This document shows positions 22,450 to 31,094 of a stretch of 32,732 bases of DNA, piece after piece. The translations under genes were made by a program, and so were the position numbers. The stretch is from assembly GCA_004297985.1 (NCBI GenBank), contig SCRA01000065.1, positions 1-32,732 of the forward strand. Reading direction: 5' to 3'. The stretch comes from a bacterium. GTDB lineage: Bacteria > Vulcanimicrobiota > Vulcanimicrobiia > Vulcanimicrobiales > SCRA01. How positions within the stretch are numbered: the first letter of the stretch is position 1; the number at the start of each line of letters is the position of its first letter. Under the pieces are notes generated by a model. That model saw only the letters and a program-made list of their open reading frames with translations, was not told where the DNA came from and ran no database searches.

Positions 22450-22722
22450 ATGAGCCGGTCAGAGGTGACCATGACCGACCTGACCGAGGTGAGCACGGAT
22501 TCCGGCCACGCACAGCAACCCGAGAGCGCCCAGCGCCCCGCGGTCGATGGGCGTCTGCTGGTGTGGGCTGCCCTCATCGCCGTCTCGGCCGCTGCCGCCT
22601 TCGTCGTCGCGCGAAGCTTCACGGGACGGCGAGAGCCCGACCCGACGAGCACCCGCATCCAGTCACTCATCGACGAAGCCAACCAGCTTCTCCGCTCGCT
22701 TGACGAACAGAAGCGCGACTAG
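22450..22722 (+). CDS. Small single-pass membrane protein, unknown function
   Basis: The 90-residue product has a hydrophilic N-terminus (about 1-35), one membrane helix (about 36-54, LLVWAALIAVSAAAAFVVA), and a short charged C-terminal helix with heptad-like spacing (RIQSLIDEANQLLRSLDEQ). I do not recognise a family. It begins 4 bp after the cheW stop and ends just before rlmD, so it is probably cotranscribed with cheW. The start may be ATG 22450 or ATG 22471, which has AGAGGTG 3 nt upstream. A role in motility or envelope is possible by position only. The base composition resembles its neighbours. Confidence 0.7.
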   Translation: MSRSEVTMTDLTEVSTDSGHAQQPESAQRPAVDGRLLVWAALIAVSAAAAFVVARSFTGRREPDPTSTRIQSLIDEANQLLRSLDEQKRD

Positions 22723-22756
22723 CCTCGCGCCCGCCCTCGGTCAAGAGGTCGTTCTC

Positions 22757-24172
22757 ATGCTCACGGACCTGCTCGCAAACGGGCAAGGCGTCGGCCGTGC
22801 AGGTGGAATGGTCGTCTTCGTCTCGGGCGGGTTGCCTCAGGAGCGGGTGCGTGTGCGCGTCTCCTCGGTCAAGGCAAACTACGCCGTCGGCGACCTGCTC
22901 GAGATCCTCGTGCGCTCACCGGACCGTGCGGAGCCCTTCTGTGCCGTCTTCGGCATCTGCGGCGGGTGCCAAGTCCAGCATCTCGCCTATCCCGCGCAGC
23001 TGCGTTGGAAGCGCAACATGGTCGCCAGTGCCTTCAGACGCATCGCCGGGGTCGAGGCGGAGGTCGCCGAGACGATCGGCATGCCCTTCCCGCGCCACTA
23101 CCGCAACAAGATGTCGCTGGTGGTTCAGGAGCGCCCCGGCGGCCGGTTCGACGTCGGCTTCTATCAGGCACGGTCGCACGAGGTCGTGCCGATCGAATCC
23201 TGTCCGATCGTGCTGCCCCAGCTCGACGGCTACGTCCGCAACTTGGTGTCGATCGCTCGCTCCCCGGCGGCGGGGAGCATCCTGCGCGGTGTACGCCACG
23301 TGGTAGCCCGTGCCGGACGCGCTTTGGGACACGCCGTGGTCTCCTTGACCACGGAGCGCCCGGCCGAGCACCTGGATCGTGCCGTCGCGCGGCTGGTAGC
23401 CGCGCTGCCGGATCTGGTGGGCGTGCAGAACTCGTTCGAGCCCGCCAGCCAGAACGCGGTGATGGGGCGCAAGCAACGAACGATCTGGGGGCAAGCGGAG
23501 ATGGAGGAGGCGATCGACGGGATCCGCTTCCGGGTCTCGGCGGCCTCGTTCTTCCAGGTCAACAGCGAGATGGTGGGGCAGATCTTCCGCTTCATCGCTG
23601 CGGGGCTGACCAAGCCGCGGCGCGTCGTCGATCTCTACTGCGGGGCTGGGACCTTCTCGATCTTCTTCGCGCGCCTGGGCTGCACGGTGTTCGGCGTCGA
23701 GGAGAGTTCCCACGCCATCGAGGAGGCATGCGCCAACGCGTTGCTCAACGGCGTGGAGGCGACCACCGAGTTCGCCGTGGGCCGTGTTGAGGATGCCCTG
23801 CACGAGCCGCGCATCGGCCTGGCGCTGCGCGGCGCCCAGATAGTCTTCATGGATCCGCCGCGCAAGGGGGTCGAGCCCGCTGCGTTGGCGGCGCTGGCCG
23901 CCGCGCGCGTGCCGAACATCTGGTATCTCTCGTGTAATCCCGCCACGCTGGCGCGCGACGTGGGGCAGCTTCACGCGGCGGGATACGAAGTCGGCATCGT
24001 GCAGCCGTTCGACATGTTTCCGCAGACTGGGCACGTCGAGGTGCTCTGCACGCTGTGGCGGAAGGATTCAGCAGCCAAGGTGGACGAGGAGATGCGCCTG
24101 ACGGCGTCGCCGCCGGAGGCTTCGTCGGCGGAGCCCGAAGAGAAGGAGTACCCGGATTTTGTCATCAGGTAG
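22757..24172 (+). CDS. rlmD: 23S rRNA (uracil-C5)-methyltransferase, RlmD/TrmA family
   Basis: The enzyme transfers a methyl group from SAM to C5 of a uridine in rRNA (m5U). The N-terminal TRAM-like domain (TDLLANGQGVGRAGG) is followed by the Fe-S cluster motif C62-x5-C68-x2-C71 with QHLAYPAQ, and a fourth Cys in IESCPIV. The C-terminal Rossmann domain has the SAM motif DLYCGAGTFSIFFA, then MDPPRKGVE and the catalytic SCNPATLARDV with C393. The exact target (U1939, U747 or tRNA U54) cannot be read from sequence; the cluster points to the RlmD/RlmCD type. ATG 22757 has AAGAGGT 8 nt upstream. An in-frame TTG 22700 would complete the first TRAM strand (GQEVVLMLTDL), so the start may lie further upstream. 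Confidence 0.9.
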   Translation: MLTDLLANGQGVGRAGGMVVFVSGGLPQERVRVRVSSVKANYAVGDLLEILVRSPDRAEPFCAVFGICGGCQVQHLAYPAQLRWKRNMVASAFRRIAGVEAEVAETIGMPFPRHYRNKMSLVVQERPGGRFDVGFYQARSHEVVPIESCPIVLPQLDGYVRNLVSIARSPAAGSILRGVRHVVARAGRALGHAVVSLTTERPAEHLDRAVARLVAALPDLVGVQNSFEPASQNAVMGRKQRTIWGQAEMEEAIDGIRFRVSAASFFQVNSEMVGQIFRFIAAGLTKPRRVVDLYCGAGTFSIFFARLGCTVFGVEESSHAIEEACANALLNGVEATTEFAVGRVEDALHEPRIGLALRGAQIVFMDPPRKGVEPAALAALAAARVPNIWYLSCNPATLARDVGQLHAAGYEVGIVQPFDMFPQTGHVEVLCTLWRKDSAAKVDEEMRLTASPPEASSAEPEEKEYPDFVIR

Positions 24173-24458
24173 CGGTATCGACGTACGATATGTCGCGCGC
24201 TTGGCGCGCCTCGATCTCACTGAGGAAGAGGCGACGCTCTACCAGCGGCAGCTCGATCGCCTCCTCGAGCATGTCGAGAGCCTCCAGCGCCTCGACGTCG
24301 GCCGGGTCGCCCCAACCGCGCAGGTGGTGCCGCTGACCAACGTGCTCCGCGACGACGTGACTTGCCCCTCGCTCGACCGCGCGCAGGCAATGGCTGGCGC
24401 GCCTGCCCGCGAGGGAGCCTTCTTCCGGGTATCGCGCATTATCGAGGAGCAGGAATGA
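24159..24458 (+). CDS. gatC: Glutamyl/aspartyl-tRNA amidotransferase subunit C
   Basis: GatC is the small linker that wraps around GatA and GatB in the GatCAB complex, which makes Gln-tRNA and/or Asn-tRNA by transamidation. The 99-residue product has the family start DVRYVARLARLDLTEEEA followed by LDRLLEHVESLQRLDV, and P-T-A-Q-V-V-P-L-x-N-V-L-R-D-D-V. TTG 24159 is the start, with AAGGAG (24143-24148) 10 nt upstream. It overlaps the end of rlmD by 14 bp, and its stop overlaps gatA by 4 bp. The TTG start and overlap suggest translation coupled to rlmD. Confidence 0.95.
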   Translation: MSSGSGIDVRYVARLARLDLTEEEATLYQRQLDRLLEHVESLQRLDVGRVAPTAQVVPLTNVLRDDVTCPSLDRAQAMAGAPAREGAFFRVSRIIEEQE

Positions 24459-25948
24459 GCGCTCTCTATCAGCGGAGCGCCACGCAGATCGCCGCTGCAG
24501 TCAACGCGAGGGAGGTGAGCGCCGTCGAGGTGCTCGGTGCGCATATGGCGCGTATCGAGCGCGTGGAGCCCAGCATTGGCGCGTTCCTGAGCCTCACCGC
24601 GGACCTCGCACGCGAGCAGGCCCGGCGGGTAGACGAGGCTGTCGCCGCGGGGAAGCGCCTCCCGTTGGCGGGTGTGCCGGTGGCCGTCAAGGATAACATG
24701 TGTCTGCAGGGCACAGTGACCACGGCCGGGTCGAAGATTCTCGCCGGATGGGTGGCGCCGTACACGGCCACCGCCGTCGCGCGACTGCTCGAGGCCGGCT
24801 GCCTGCCCGTCGGCAAGGCCAACCTGGACGAGTTCGCGATGGGGAGCTCCTGCGAGAACTCCGCGCTGGGAGTGACCCGTAATCCGTGGGATACGGATCG
24901 CGTTCCCGGGGGCAGCTCCGGTGGAAGCGTCGCAGCCGTGGCCGCAGGGGAGGCGGCATTGGCTACCGCCTCGGACACCGGAGGCTCCATCCGTGAGCCG
25001 GCGGCCTTCTGCGGTGTGGTTGGAATGAAGCCGACCTACGGACGCATCTCGCGCTACGGTTTGATCGCCTTCGCCTCGAGCCTCGACCAGATCGGCCCGA
25101 TTGCCCGAACGGTCGAGGACGCCGCCGCCATGTACGGCGTGATGGCCGGCCACGATCCAATGGATGCGACGAGCCTTCCGCGGCCCGTCGAGCCCACGCT
25201 CCCCGCGCTACGCACCGATCTGCGCGGCCTGCGTGTGGGCCTGGTGCGCGAGTTCGACACGAAGGACCTAGGAGAAGAGATCGACGCCGCGTACCGCCGT
25301 GCCTACGCGCAGTTGGCGGCGCTCGGCGCGGAGATCGTCGACGTTGCGCTGCCGCACGCCGAGTACGGTTTGGCGACCTACTATCTCATCGCCCCGGCGG
25401 AGGCCTCGTCGAATCTCGCGCGCTTCGACGGCGTGCGCTACGGCCTGCGCGTCGACGGCGCCAACGTGCAGGAGATGTACGGTAAGACGCGCGCGGCGGG
25501 CTTCGGTCCCGAAGTGAAGCGGCGCATCCTCATCGGCACGTACGCGCTCTCCAGCGGCTACTACGACGCCTACTACGTGCGCGCGCAGAAGGCCCGCACG
25601 CTGACGGCGGGCGACTTCGAGCGTGCCTTCGCGGCGTGCGATCTGATCGCGTGCCCCGCTGCAAGCTCGCCGGCCTTCGAGTTCGGTGCCAAGAGTGACG
25701 ATCCGGTGTCGATGTATCTGATGGACTACTATACGATTCCGATGTCGCTTGCGGGCTTGCCGGCGCTCTCCGTGCCCTGCGGCTTCGTTCGCGACGGCTC
25801 GCCGGGTGGCCGCGAGCTCCCGCTGGGCCTGCAGTTGGTGGCTCCGCTTTACGAGGAGGCCCGCCTGTTCGCGGCGGCGCACGCCTACGAGCAGGCCACG
25901 CGCTACACGCTCGATCGCCAGCCGCCGGTCGTGGAGAGCGTACGATGA
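24455..25948 (+). CDS. gatA: Glutamyl/aspartyl-tRNA amidotransferase subunit A
   Basis: GatA is the amidase subunit that releases ammonia from glutamine for the tRNA transamidation. The 497-residue product has the catalytic Ser-cisSer-Lys triad at the family positions: K79 (VAVKDN), S154 (PGGSSGGS) and S178 (SDTGGSIREPA). The rest of the amidase signature fold is continuous, including KPTYGRISRYGL and SSLDQIGP. ATG 24455 overlaps the gatC stop as ATGA, and the gatB ATG overlaps the gatA stop in the same way. The presence of GatCAB suggests that this organism lacks GlnRS and/or AsnRS. Confidence 0.98.
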   Translation: MSALYQRSATQIAAAVNAREVSAVEVLGAHMARIERVEPSIGAFLSLTADLAREQARRVDEAVAAGKRLPLAGVPVAVKDNMCLQGTVTTAGSKILAGWVAPYTATAVARLLEAGCLPVGKANLDEFAMGSSCENSALGVTRNPWDTDRVPGGSSGGSVAAVAAGEAALATASDTGGSIREPAAFCGVVGMKPTYGRISRYGLIAFASSLDQIGPIARTVEDAAAMYGVMAGHDPMDATSLPRPVEPTLPALRTDLRGLRVGLVREFDTKDLGEEIDAAYRRAYAQLAALGAEIVDVALPHAEYGLATYYLIAPAEASSNLARFDGVRYGLRVDGANVQEMYGKTRAAGFGPEVKRRILIGTYALSSGYYDAYYVRAQKARTLTAGDFERAFAACDLIACPAASSPAFEFGAKSDDPVSMYLMDYYTIPMSLAGLPALSVPCGFVRDGSPGGRELPLGLQLVAPLYEEARLFAAAHAYEQATRYTLDRQPPVVESVR

Positions 25949-27438
25949 GCGGCACGATGGTTGAGCAAACCTACGAAGCGGTGATCGGGATCGAGTGCCA
26001 CGTCGAGTTGAAGACGGCCTCGAAGATGTTCTGCGGGTGCCGCAACGAGTTCGGCGGCGAGCCCAATACGCAACTCTGCCCCGTCTGCCTGGCGCTCCCC
26101 GGCGCGCTCCCGGTTCCCAATCGCGTGGCCGTGGAGCACGTGGTGCGTGCCGGGCTGGCATGTGGTGCCGCGATTCCTTCGTTCTCGAAATTTGACCGGA
26201 AGAACTACTTCTATCCGGACATGCCCAAGGATTACCAGATCTCGCAGTTCGACATGCCGCTGGTGAGCGGCGGCGTCGTGCGCTTCCGTCGTGAAGACGG
26301 CAGCGAGGGCTCCTGCCGGCTGACCCGCATCCACTTGGAAGAGGATACGGGCAAGTCGACGCACATGGGTTCGGGCGACGGCCGCATCGCGGGGAGCACT
26401 CACTCGCTGGTCGACTTCAACCGTGCCGGCGTTCCACTGATGGAGGTAGTAAGCGAGCCGGAGCTGCGCAGCGCCGAAGACGCCGTAGCGTTCCTCGAGT
26501 ACCTGCGCCTCACGTTCCTCTACCTGGGAATCTCGGACGTAAAGATGGAGGAAGGCTCGCTGCGCTGCGATGCCAACGTCTCGATCCGCCCAGTGGGCTC
26601 GACCGAGTTCGGCACGAAGACCGAGATCAAGAACATGAACTCGTTCCGCTCCGTGTGGCGAGCGATTCAGTCGGAGATCGAGCGCCAGCGCAGCGTCCTC
26701 GCCGAAGGCGGGCGCGTGGCGCAGGAGACGCGCGGCTGGGACGAGGCCAACGGCATCACGCACTCGATGCGCAGTAAGGAGCAGGCGCACGACTACCGCT
26801 ACTTTCCCGATCCCGACCTCGTGCCGCTGACCCTCGAAGCCGCGTGGGTCGAGGATCTGCGGGCCAAGACGGGCCTCATCCCCATCGCCGCGTACGAGCG
26901 CCTCGAGCGTGCGTGCGGGCTGGCCCCGGCGCAGATCCGCCAGCTTCTGGGCGATCCGGCACTGGTGCGTTTCCTGTTGCAGACCGTGGACATGCGCCCG
27001 GACGATGTAGCGTTCGCCCAAGCGGCGGCCAACTGGCTCTTGGGCGACGTCTTGCGCATGCTCAACGAGCGCGGTGTGTCGATCGACGGCCAACGCACGT
27101 TGACGGCGCAAGCGCTGGCTGAGTGCGCCGAGCTCGCGATGGCAGGGGCGATCACTTCGAAGACGGCCAAAGAGCTGCTCGAGCGCGTCATGGCCGAAGG
27201 CGGCTCCCCCAAGGAGATCGTGGCTCGCGAAGGCCTAGCGCAGCTGAGCGACCCCTCAATGATAGCGGGGATCGTCGACCAGGTCATGGCCGCCAACGCC
27301 AAGTCGGTGGCCGACTTCCAGGCCGGTAAGGAGAACGCGATCAAAGCGCTCGTCGGCCAGGTCATGAAGGTCTCGAAGGGCAAGGCCAACCCGCAGCTTG
27401 CGGAGAGCCTCTTACGCGAGCGCCTGAAACAGCCGTAG
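25945..27438 (+). CDS. gatB: Aspartyl/glutamyl-tRNA amidotransferase subunit B
   Basis: GatB phosphorylates the misacylated Glu/Asp on the tRNA and accepts ammonia from GatA. The 497-residue product begins with the family motif YEAVIGIECHVELKT. The zinc-site cysteines FCGC and CPVC are in the first 55 residues, followed by LALPGALPVPN, KNYFYPDMPKDYQISQFD and RIHLEEDTGKS. A C-terminal helical/YqeY-like tail (about 340-495) binds tRNA. It overlaps gatA by 4 bp and ends 2 bp before mutS2, so the gatCAB-mutS2 run is almost certainly one transcript. Confidence 0.98.
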   Translation: MSGTMVEQTYEAVIGIECHVELKTASKMFCGCRNEFGGEPNTQLCPVCLALPGALPVPNRVAVEHVVRAGLACGAAIPSFSKFDRKNYFYPDMPKDYQISQFDMPLVSGGVVRFRREDGSEGSCRLTRIHLEEDTGKSTHMGSGDGRIAGSTHSLVDFNRAGVPLMEVVSEPELRSAEDAVAFLEYLRLTFLYLGISDVKMEEGSLRCDANVSIRPVGSTEFGTKTEIKNMNSFRSVWRAIQSEIERQRSVLAEGGRVAQETRGWDEANGITHSMRSKEQAHDYRYFPDPDLVPLTLEAAWVEDLRAKTGLIPIAAYERLERACGLAPAQIRQLLGDPALVRFLLQTVDMRPDDVAFAQAAANWLLGDVLRMLNERGVSIDGQRTLTAQALAECAELAMAGAITSKTAKELLERVMAEGGSPKEIVAREGLAQLSDPSMIAGIVDQVMAANAKSVADFQAGKENAIKALVGQVMKVSKGKANPQLAESLLRERLKQP

Positions 27439-27440
27439 CC

Positions 27441-29798
27441 GTGGCCGGGGGGAGGCTCGCCGACGAGCGGACGTTGGCGGCGGTGGACTTCCCCGCGGTG
27501 CGCGAGGCGCTGGCTGGCGAATGCGGCGGCGCCACGGCCGTCGTTCGCGCGCGTGCCATACTGCCGGCCACGGATGTCGAAGTGGTACGCGCCGCGCAGG
27601 CGGCCACGACGGAGATGCGGGCGCTGCTCGCGGAGGCAACCTTCGGCTTCGGGGGAATTCCCGATTGCGAGCCGATCGTGGAGCGAGCCGCGTTGCGTGC
27701 CGCGCTGACCGGCGAGGAGCTTCGCGCCGTCCACGGGGCGCTGGCGGCCGCCGCGGCGGCCGTACGCGGGGTCCATGAGGCGGAGGCCCCGACGCTGCAT
27801 GCGATGGTACGCCCCCATCGCCCGCTGCCCGAGCTGCTGCGCGAGATCGGCGATGCCGTCGGCGAGCGCGGTGAGGTTCTCGACCGCGCCTCCCCGGCGC
27901 TCTCGCGGGTGCGCAAGGCGATCCTTCACGCGCAGAACGAGGTACGCGAGCGAACCGCGTCGGTGCTGCGCCAGCAGAGGTACGCCAAGATGATCGGCGA
28001 GTCGATCGTTACCGTGCGCGAGGGGCGCTACGTGGTACCGATCAAGGCGGAGTTCGCGGGAGAGTTTCCCGGCGTGGTGCACGATACCAGCTCCAGCGGG
28101 GCTACCGTCTTCATCGAGCCGCTCGTCACCCTGGAGTCGAACAATCGCCTGCGTGCCTTGCGCATCGAAGAGCAGCGCGAGGTCGAGCGCGTCCTCCACG
28201 AGCTTTCCGTACGCGTCGGCGAGCAGAGCGTTGCCATCTTCGCTAACCTCGAAGTGCTGGCGCAGTTGGACCTCGCGGCGGCGGCGGCGCGTTTGGCGGA
28301 CCGCTACCGTGCGGTTGCTCCTCAGATCGTCGATGACGCGCGAATCGAGATCGTGGAAGGTCGTCACCCGCTGTTGCGTGGGGAGCCGATTCCGCAGTCG
28401 ATTCGCCTCGACGGGGAGCAGCGCGTCGTCGTGGTCTCCGGCCCCAACATGGGCGGGAAGACGGTGACGCTGAAGATGGTGGGTCTCTTCCTGGCCATGG
28501 CCTGTTGCGGCCTCCATCTGCCGGCCCGGGAGGGGACGGTGATCGGCTCCTTCGACGGGCTCTACTCGGATATCGGTGATGAGCAATCGATAGCGGAGAA
28601 TCTCTCGACATACTCGGCGCATATCGTCGCGATGCGCGGCATTATCGAGCGCGCCGGCGCGCGCAGCTTGGTGATCGTCGACGAGATCGGCGGCGGTACC
28701 GAGCCTAACGCCGGCGCGGCGCTGGCGATCGCTATGCTCGAGGTGCTCCTGGAGCGGGGAACGCGCGCCATTGTCACGACGCACGCCACCGAGCTGAAGA
28801 TCTGGGCCCACGGTGTTCCGCACGTGCGCAATGCCTCCGTACGCTTCGATCCGCAGACGCATGCGCCGACGTATCATCTCGACGTGGGGAGCCCGGGGCA
28901 GTCGTTGGCGTTCCCGCTGGCGCGCTCGCTGGGCATCGCCGGAGTGCTCGTCGATCGTGCCGAGGCGCTGCTGGCTGAAGGTGAGCGCGAGTACGATCGT
29001 GCGGTCTCCTCACTTGCGGAGGAGCGCGCTATCCTGCAGCACGAGGTCGATCGACTGCGCGAGGAGCGCGAGCGCGCGGCGCGCGAGGAGCAGCGCCTCC
29101 TCCAGGTGCGCGAACGCCTGGAGGAGGAGCGCCGCCGTTTGCGCACGGAGGGCGGCGAACGTCTGGGTCGAGCGATTCGCGAGTTCAACGAGGAACTGGC
29201 ACGGCGAAGCGAGCGCGGGATGTCTCGCCCGCGCAGCACGGCCGGCCAGCGCAACCTGCTGGCAAAGACGCTCGAGGACATTCATCGTGACCTCGGCATC
29301 GACGGCGAAGAGCGCGTCGCCGAGGGCGGCGAGGCGGCACTAGCCGGTGCTGGGGATCGGGTCTATCTTCCCGCGTTCGATCAGAGCGGCACCGTCGTCG
29401 AGGATTACGGCGAGAGGCTGCTGGTGCAGATCGGCACGATGAAGACGGTGGTTTCCCGTGAAGGAGTGCGCCTAGAGCAGCGTGGTCCGCGCAGTGGGCC
29501 TTCCGGGCGTGCGCAAAGCCGGGGATCGGATGCGACAGCATCGATCGCGGCGCAGGCGCGCATGGAGCTAGACGTCCGCGGGATGCGCGTCGCTGAGGCT
29601 GAGCCGCTGGTCGAGAAGTGGATCGACGAGGGCACGCTGGCCGGCGGTAGAGCGATACGGCTGATCCACGGCAAGGGGACGGGAATGCTGGGGCGCGGCC
29701 TCCACGCATATTTGCGGGATCATCCGCAGGTGCGCTCATTCCGCTACGGCAACCCTGACGAAGGCGGCACGGGTGTCACGGTCATCGAACTGAGCTGA
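27441..29798 (+). CDS. mutS2: Endonuclease MutS2
   Basis: MutS2 is a MutS-related ATPase with a C-terminal Smr nuclease. It is linked to suppression of homologous recombination and, in Bacillus, to rescue of collided ribosomes. The 785-residue product has the helical core (about 1-310) and Walker A GPNMGGKT (334-341). Walker B is IVDEIGGGTEPNAGAA, with D414 and E415. A long charged coiled coil (about 510-600), a KOW-like patch (GDRVYLPAFDQSGTVVEDYG), and a Smr domain with LDVRG (710-714) and HGKGTG (743-748) follow. The mismatch-binding domain of MutS1 is absent, as expected. GTG 27441 lies 2 bp after the gatB stop. Confidence 0.97.
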   Translation: MAGGRLADERTLAAVDFPAVREALAGECGGATAVVRARAILPATDVEVVRAAQAATTEMRALLAEATFGFGGIPDCEPIVERAALRAALTGEELRAVHGALAAAAAAVRGVHEAEAPTLHAMVRPHRPLPELLREIGDAVGERGEVLDRASPALSRVRKAILHAQNEVRERTASVLRQQRYAKMIGESIVTVREGRYVVPIKAEFAGEFPGVVHDTSSSGATVFIEPLVTLESNNRLRALRIEEQREVERVLHELSVRVGEQSVAIFANLEVLAQLDLAAAAARLADRYRAVAPQIVDDARIEIVEGRHPLLRGEPIPQSIRLDGEQRVVVVSGPNMGGKTVTLKMVGLFLAMACCGLHLPAREGTVIGSFDGLYSDIGDEQSIAENLSTYSAHIVAMRGIIERAGARSLVIVDEIGGGTEPNAGAALAIAMLEVLLERGTRAIVTTHATELKIWAHGVPHVRNASVRFDPQTHAPTYHLDVGSPGQSLAFPLARSLGIAGVLVDRAEALLAEGEREYDRAVSSLAEERAILQHEVDRLREERERAAREEQRLLQVRERLEEERRRLRTEGGERLGRAIREFNEELARRSERGMSRPRSTAGQRNLLAKTLEDIHRDLGIDGEERVAEGGEAALAGAGDRVYLPAFDQSGTVVEDYGERLLVQIGTMKTVVSREGVRLEQRGPRSGPSGRAQSRGSDATASIAAQARMELDVRGMRVAEAEPLVEKWIDEGTLAGGRAIRLIHGKGTGMLGRGLHAYLRDHPQVRSFRYGNPDEGGTGVTVIELS

Positions 29799-29819
29799 CC
29801 CGCCATCGGAGAACACTGC

Positions 29820-29855
29820 AGGGGGCTAGCGCTCGGTCATGGAACAGCGTCCCCT
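29820..29855 (+). promoter_or_regulatory. Stem-loop in the mutS2-tyrS gap
   Basis: AGGGG (29820-29824) pairs with CCCCT (29851-29855), and CGCT (29830-29833) with AGCG (29846-29849). The loop includes an ATG at 29839. The structure ends 3 nt before the tyrS ATG, where no Shine-Dalgarno is visible, so it may influence translation start. It has no T-run and lacks the conserved T-box sequence, so I do not call it a T-box. Confidence 0.3.
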
Positions 29856-29858
29856 CCC

Positions 29859-31076
29859 ATGGCTGCCGATATGACGAAGACGCCAGCCGCGCAGGCGGCA
29901 TCGCTGGCCGACGGTTGCGCCGATGTCGTCTCCCTCGATGAGCTCGAGGCGCGCATCGCGCGCAAGGGTCGCCTCACGATCAAGTTTGGGGTCGATCCCT
30001 CAGGCTCGGAGCTCCACCTTGGCCACGCCGTCGTGCTCCACAAGATGCGCGAGTTTCAGGACTTCGGTCATCGCGTAATCTTGCTGATCGGCGACTTCAC
30101 GGCACTCATTGGTGACCCCACGGGGCGTAACGAGCAACGTAAGCCGATCTCGCGCGAGCAGATCGAGGCCAACATGCGCACCTACCGCGAGCAGGCCGGG
30201 CGCGTGCTCGACCTCGAGCGGCTGGAGATCATGTACAACTCGAGCTGGCTGCGCCCGCTGGGATTCGACGAACTGTTGCGCCTGACGTCGCAGGTCACCG
30301 TCGCGCGCATGCTGGAACGCAACGACTTCGCGAAACGCTACGCCGCGGGGCTGCCGATCTCGCTGCACGAGTTGCTCTATCCGGTGGCGCAGGCGTATGA
30401 CAGCGTCGCCATGGAGGCCGATGTCGAGCTGGGCGGCACCGAGCAGCTCTTCAACTTTATGCTGGCGCGGGCGTTTCAGGAGCATGCTGATCAGCCGCCG
30501 CAGATCTGCATGACATCGCCGATCCTCGAAGGCCTGGATGGCGAGCGGCGCATGGGCAAGTCGCTTGGAAATTACGTCTCGCTGGTCGAGCCGGCAGAGC
30601 AGCAGTTCGGCAAGCTGATGTCGCTCCCCGATGCGATGATTCCGCGCTACGCGCGCTTAGCGGCCTTCCGCTCACAGGCGGCCTGCCGCGAGCTCGGCGC
30701 GCTTCTGGCGGCCGGCACCGCCGAGCCGATGGCGGCAAAGAAGGAGCTAGCGGAGGATATCGTCGCGCTCTACCACGGCCGGGAAGACGCTCGTGCGGCG
30801 CGCGAATACTTCGAACGCACCGTGCAACGTCGCGAGGCCCCGGCGGAGATGCCGGAGTTCCGACTGACCACGGTACCGCGACGGCTGGTCGACGTTCTCG
30901 TCTCCGCAGGCTTGGCGCAGAGCAAGCGTGAGGCGGAGCGTCTGGTGGCAGGCGGTGGGGTCCGCCTCAACGGCGAGCAGATCGGCGAAGCGTCGGCGCT
31001 CTGGCAGGCGCGCGAGCCGGTCGTGCTCTCGGTCGGCAGCCGGCGCTTCGTCAAAGTGCTCCCAGTGTTGCCGTAA
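29859..31076 (+). CDS. tyrS: Tyrosyl-tRNA synthetase
   Basis: The enzyme charges tRNA-Tyr with tyrosine. The 405-residue product is a class I synthetase of the TyrZ-like bacterial subgroup (KFGVDPSGSELHLGHAVVLHKMREFQDFGH). The HIGH motif is HLGH at 53-56, and the KMSKS loop reads R-M-G-K-S at 231-235. The tyrosine-site segment (QAYDSVAMEADVELGGTEQLFN) is present. A C-terminal S4 domain (about 345-400, LVDVLVSAGLAQSKREAERLVAGGGVRLNG) binds tRNA. ATG 29859 and ATG 29871 are both possible; neither has a clear ribosome site. It converges with hslO, with 18 bp between the stops. Confidence 0.96.
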   Translation: MAADMTKTPAAQAASLADGCADVVSLDELEARIARKGRLTIKFGVDPSGSELHLGHAVVLHKMREFQDFGHRVILLIGDFTALIGDPTGRNEQRKPISREQIEANMRTYREQAGRVLDLERLEIMYNSSWLRPLGFDELLRLTSQVTVARMLERNDFAKRYAAGLPISLHELLYPVAQAYDSVAMEADVELGGTEQLFNFMLARAFQEHADQPPQICMTSPILEGLDGERRMGKSLGNYVSLVEPAEQQFGKLMSLPDAMIPRYARLAAFRSQAACRELGALLAAGTAEPMAAKKELAEDIVALYHGREDARAAREYFERTVQRREAPAEMPEFRLTTVPRRLVDVLVSAGLAQSKREAERLVAGGGVRLNGEQIGEASALWQAREPVVLSVGSRRFVKVLPVLP

Positions 31077-31094
31077 GTTCGAAGTCGCGCGGCC

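Noticed and set aside
26799-28877. 692-codon minus-strand frame opposite gatB and mutS2
   Set aside because: It is a shadow frame; the + strand has intact GatB and MutS2 motifs throughout.
29865-29872. GCCGATAT at the tyrS start as a sigma-28 promoter
   Set aside because: It lies within the tyrS coding start, has no -35, and tyrS is a housekeeping gene.
29839-29874. Short ORF before tyrS as a tyrosine attenuator peptide
   Set aside because: It contains no Tyr codon, and the region lacks T-box or terminator features.
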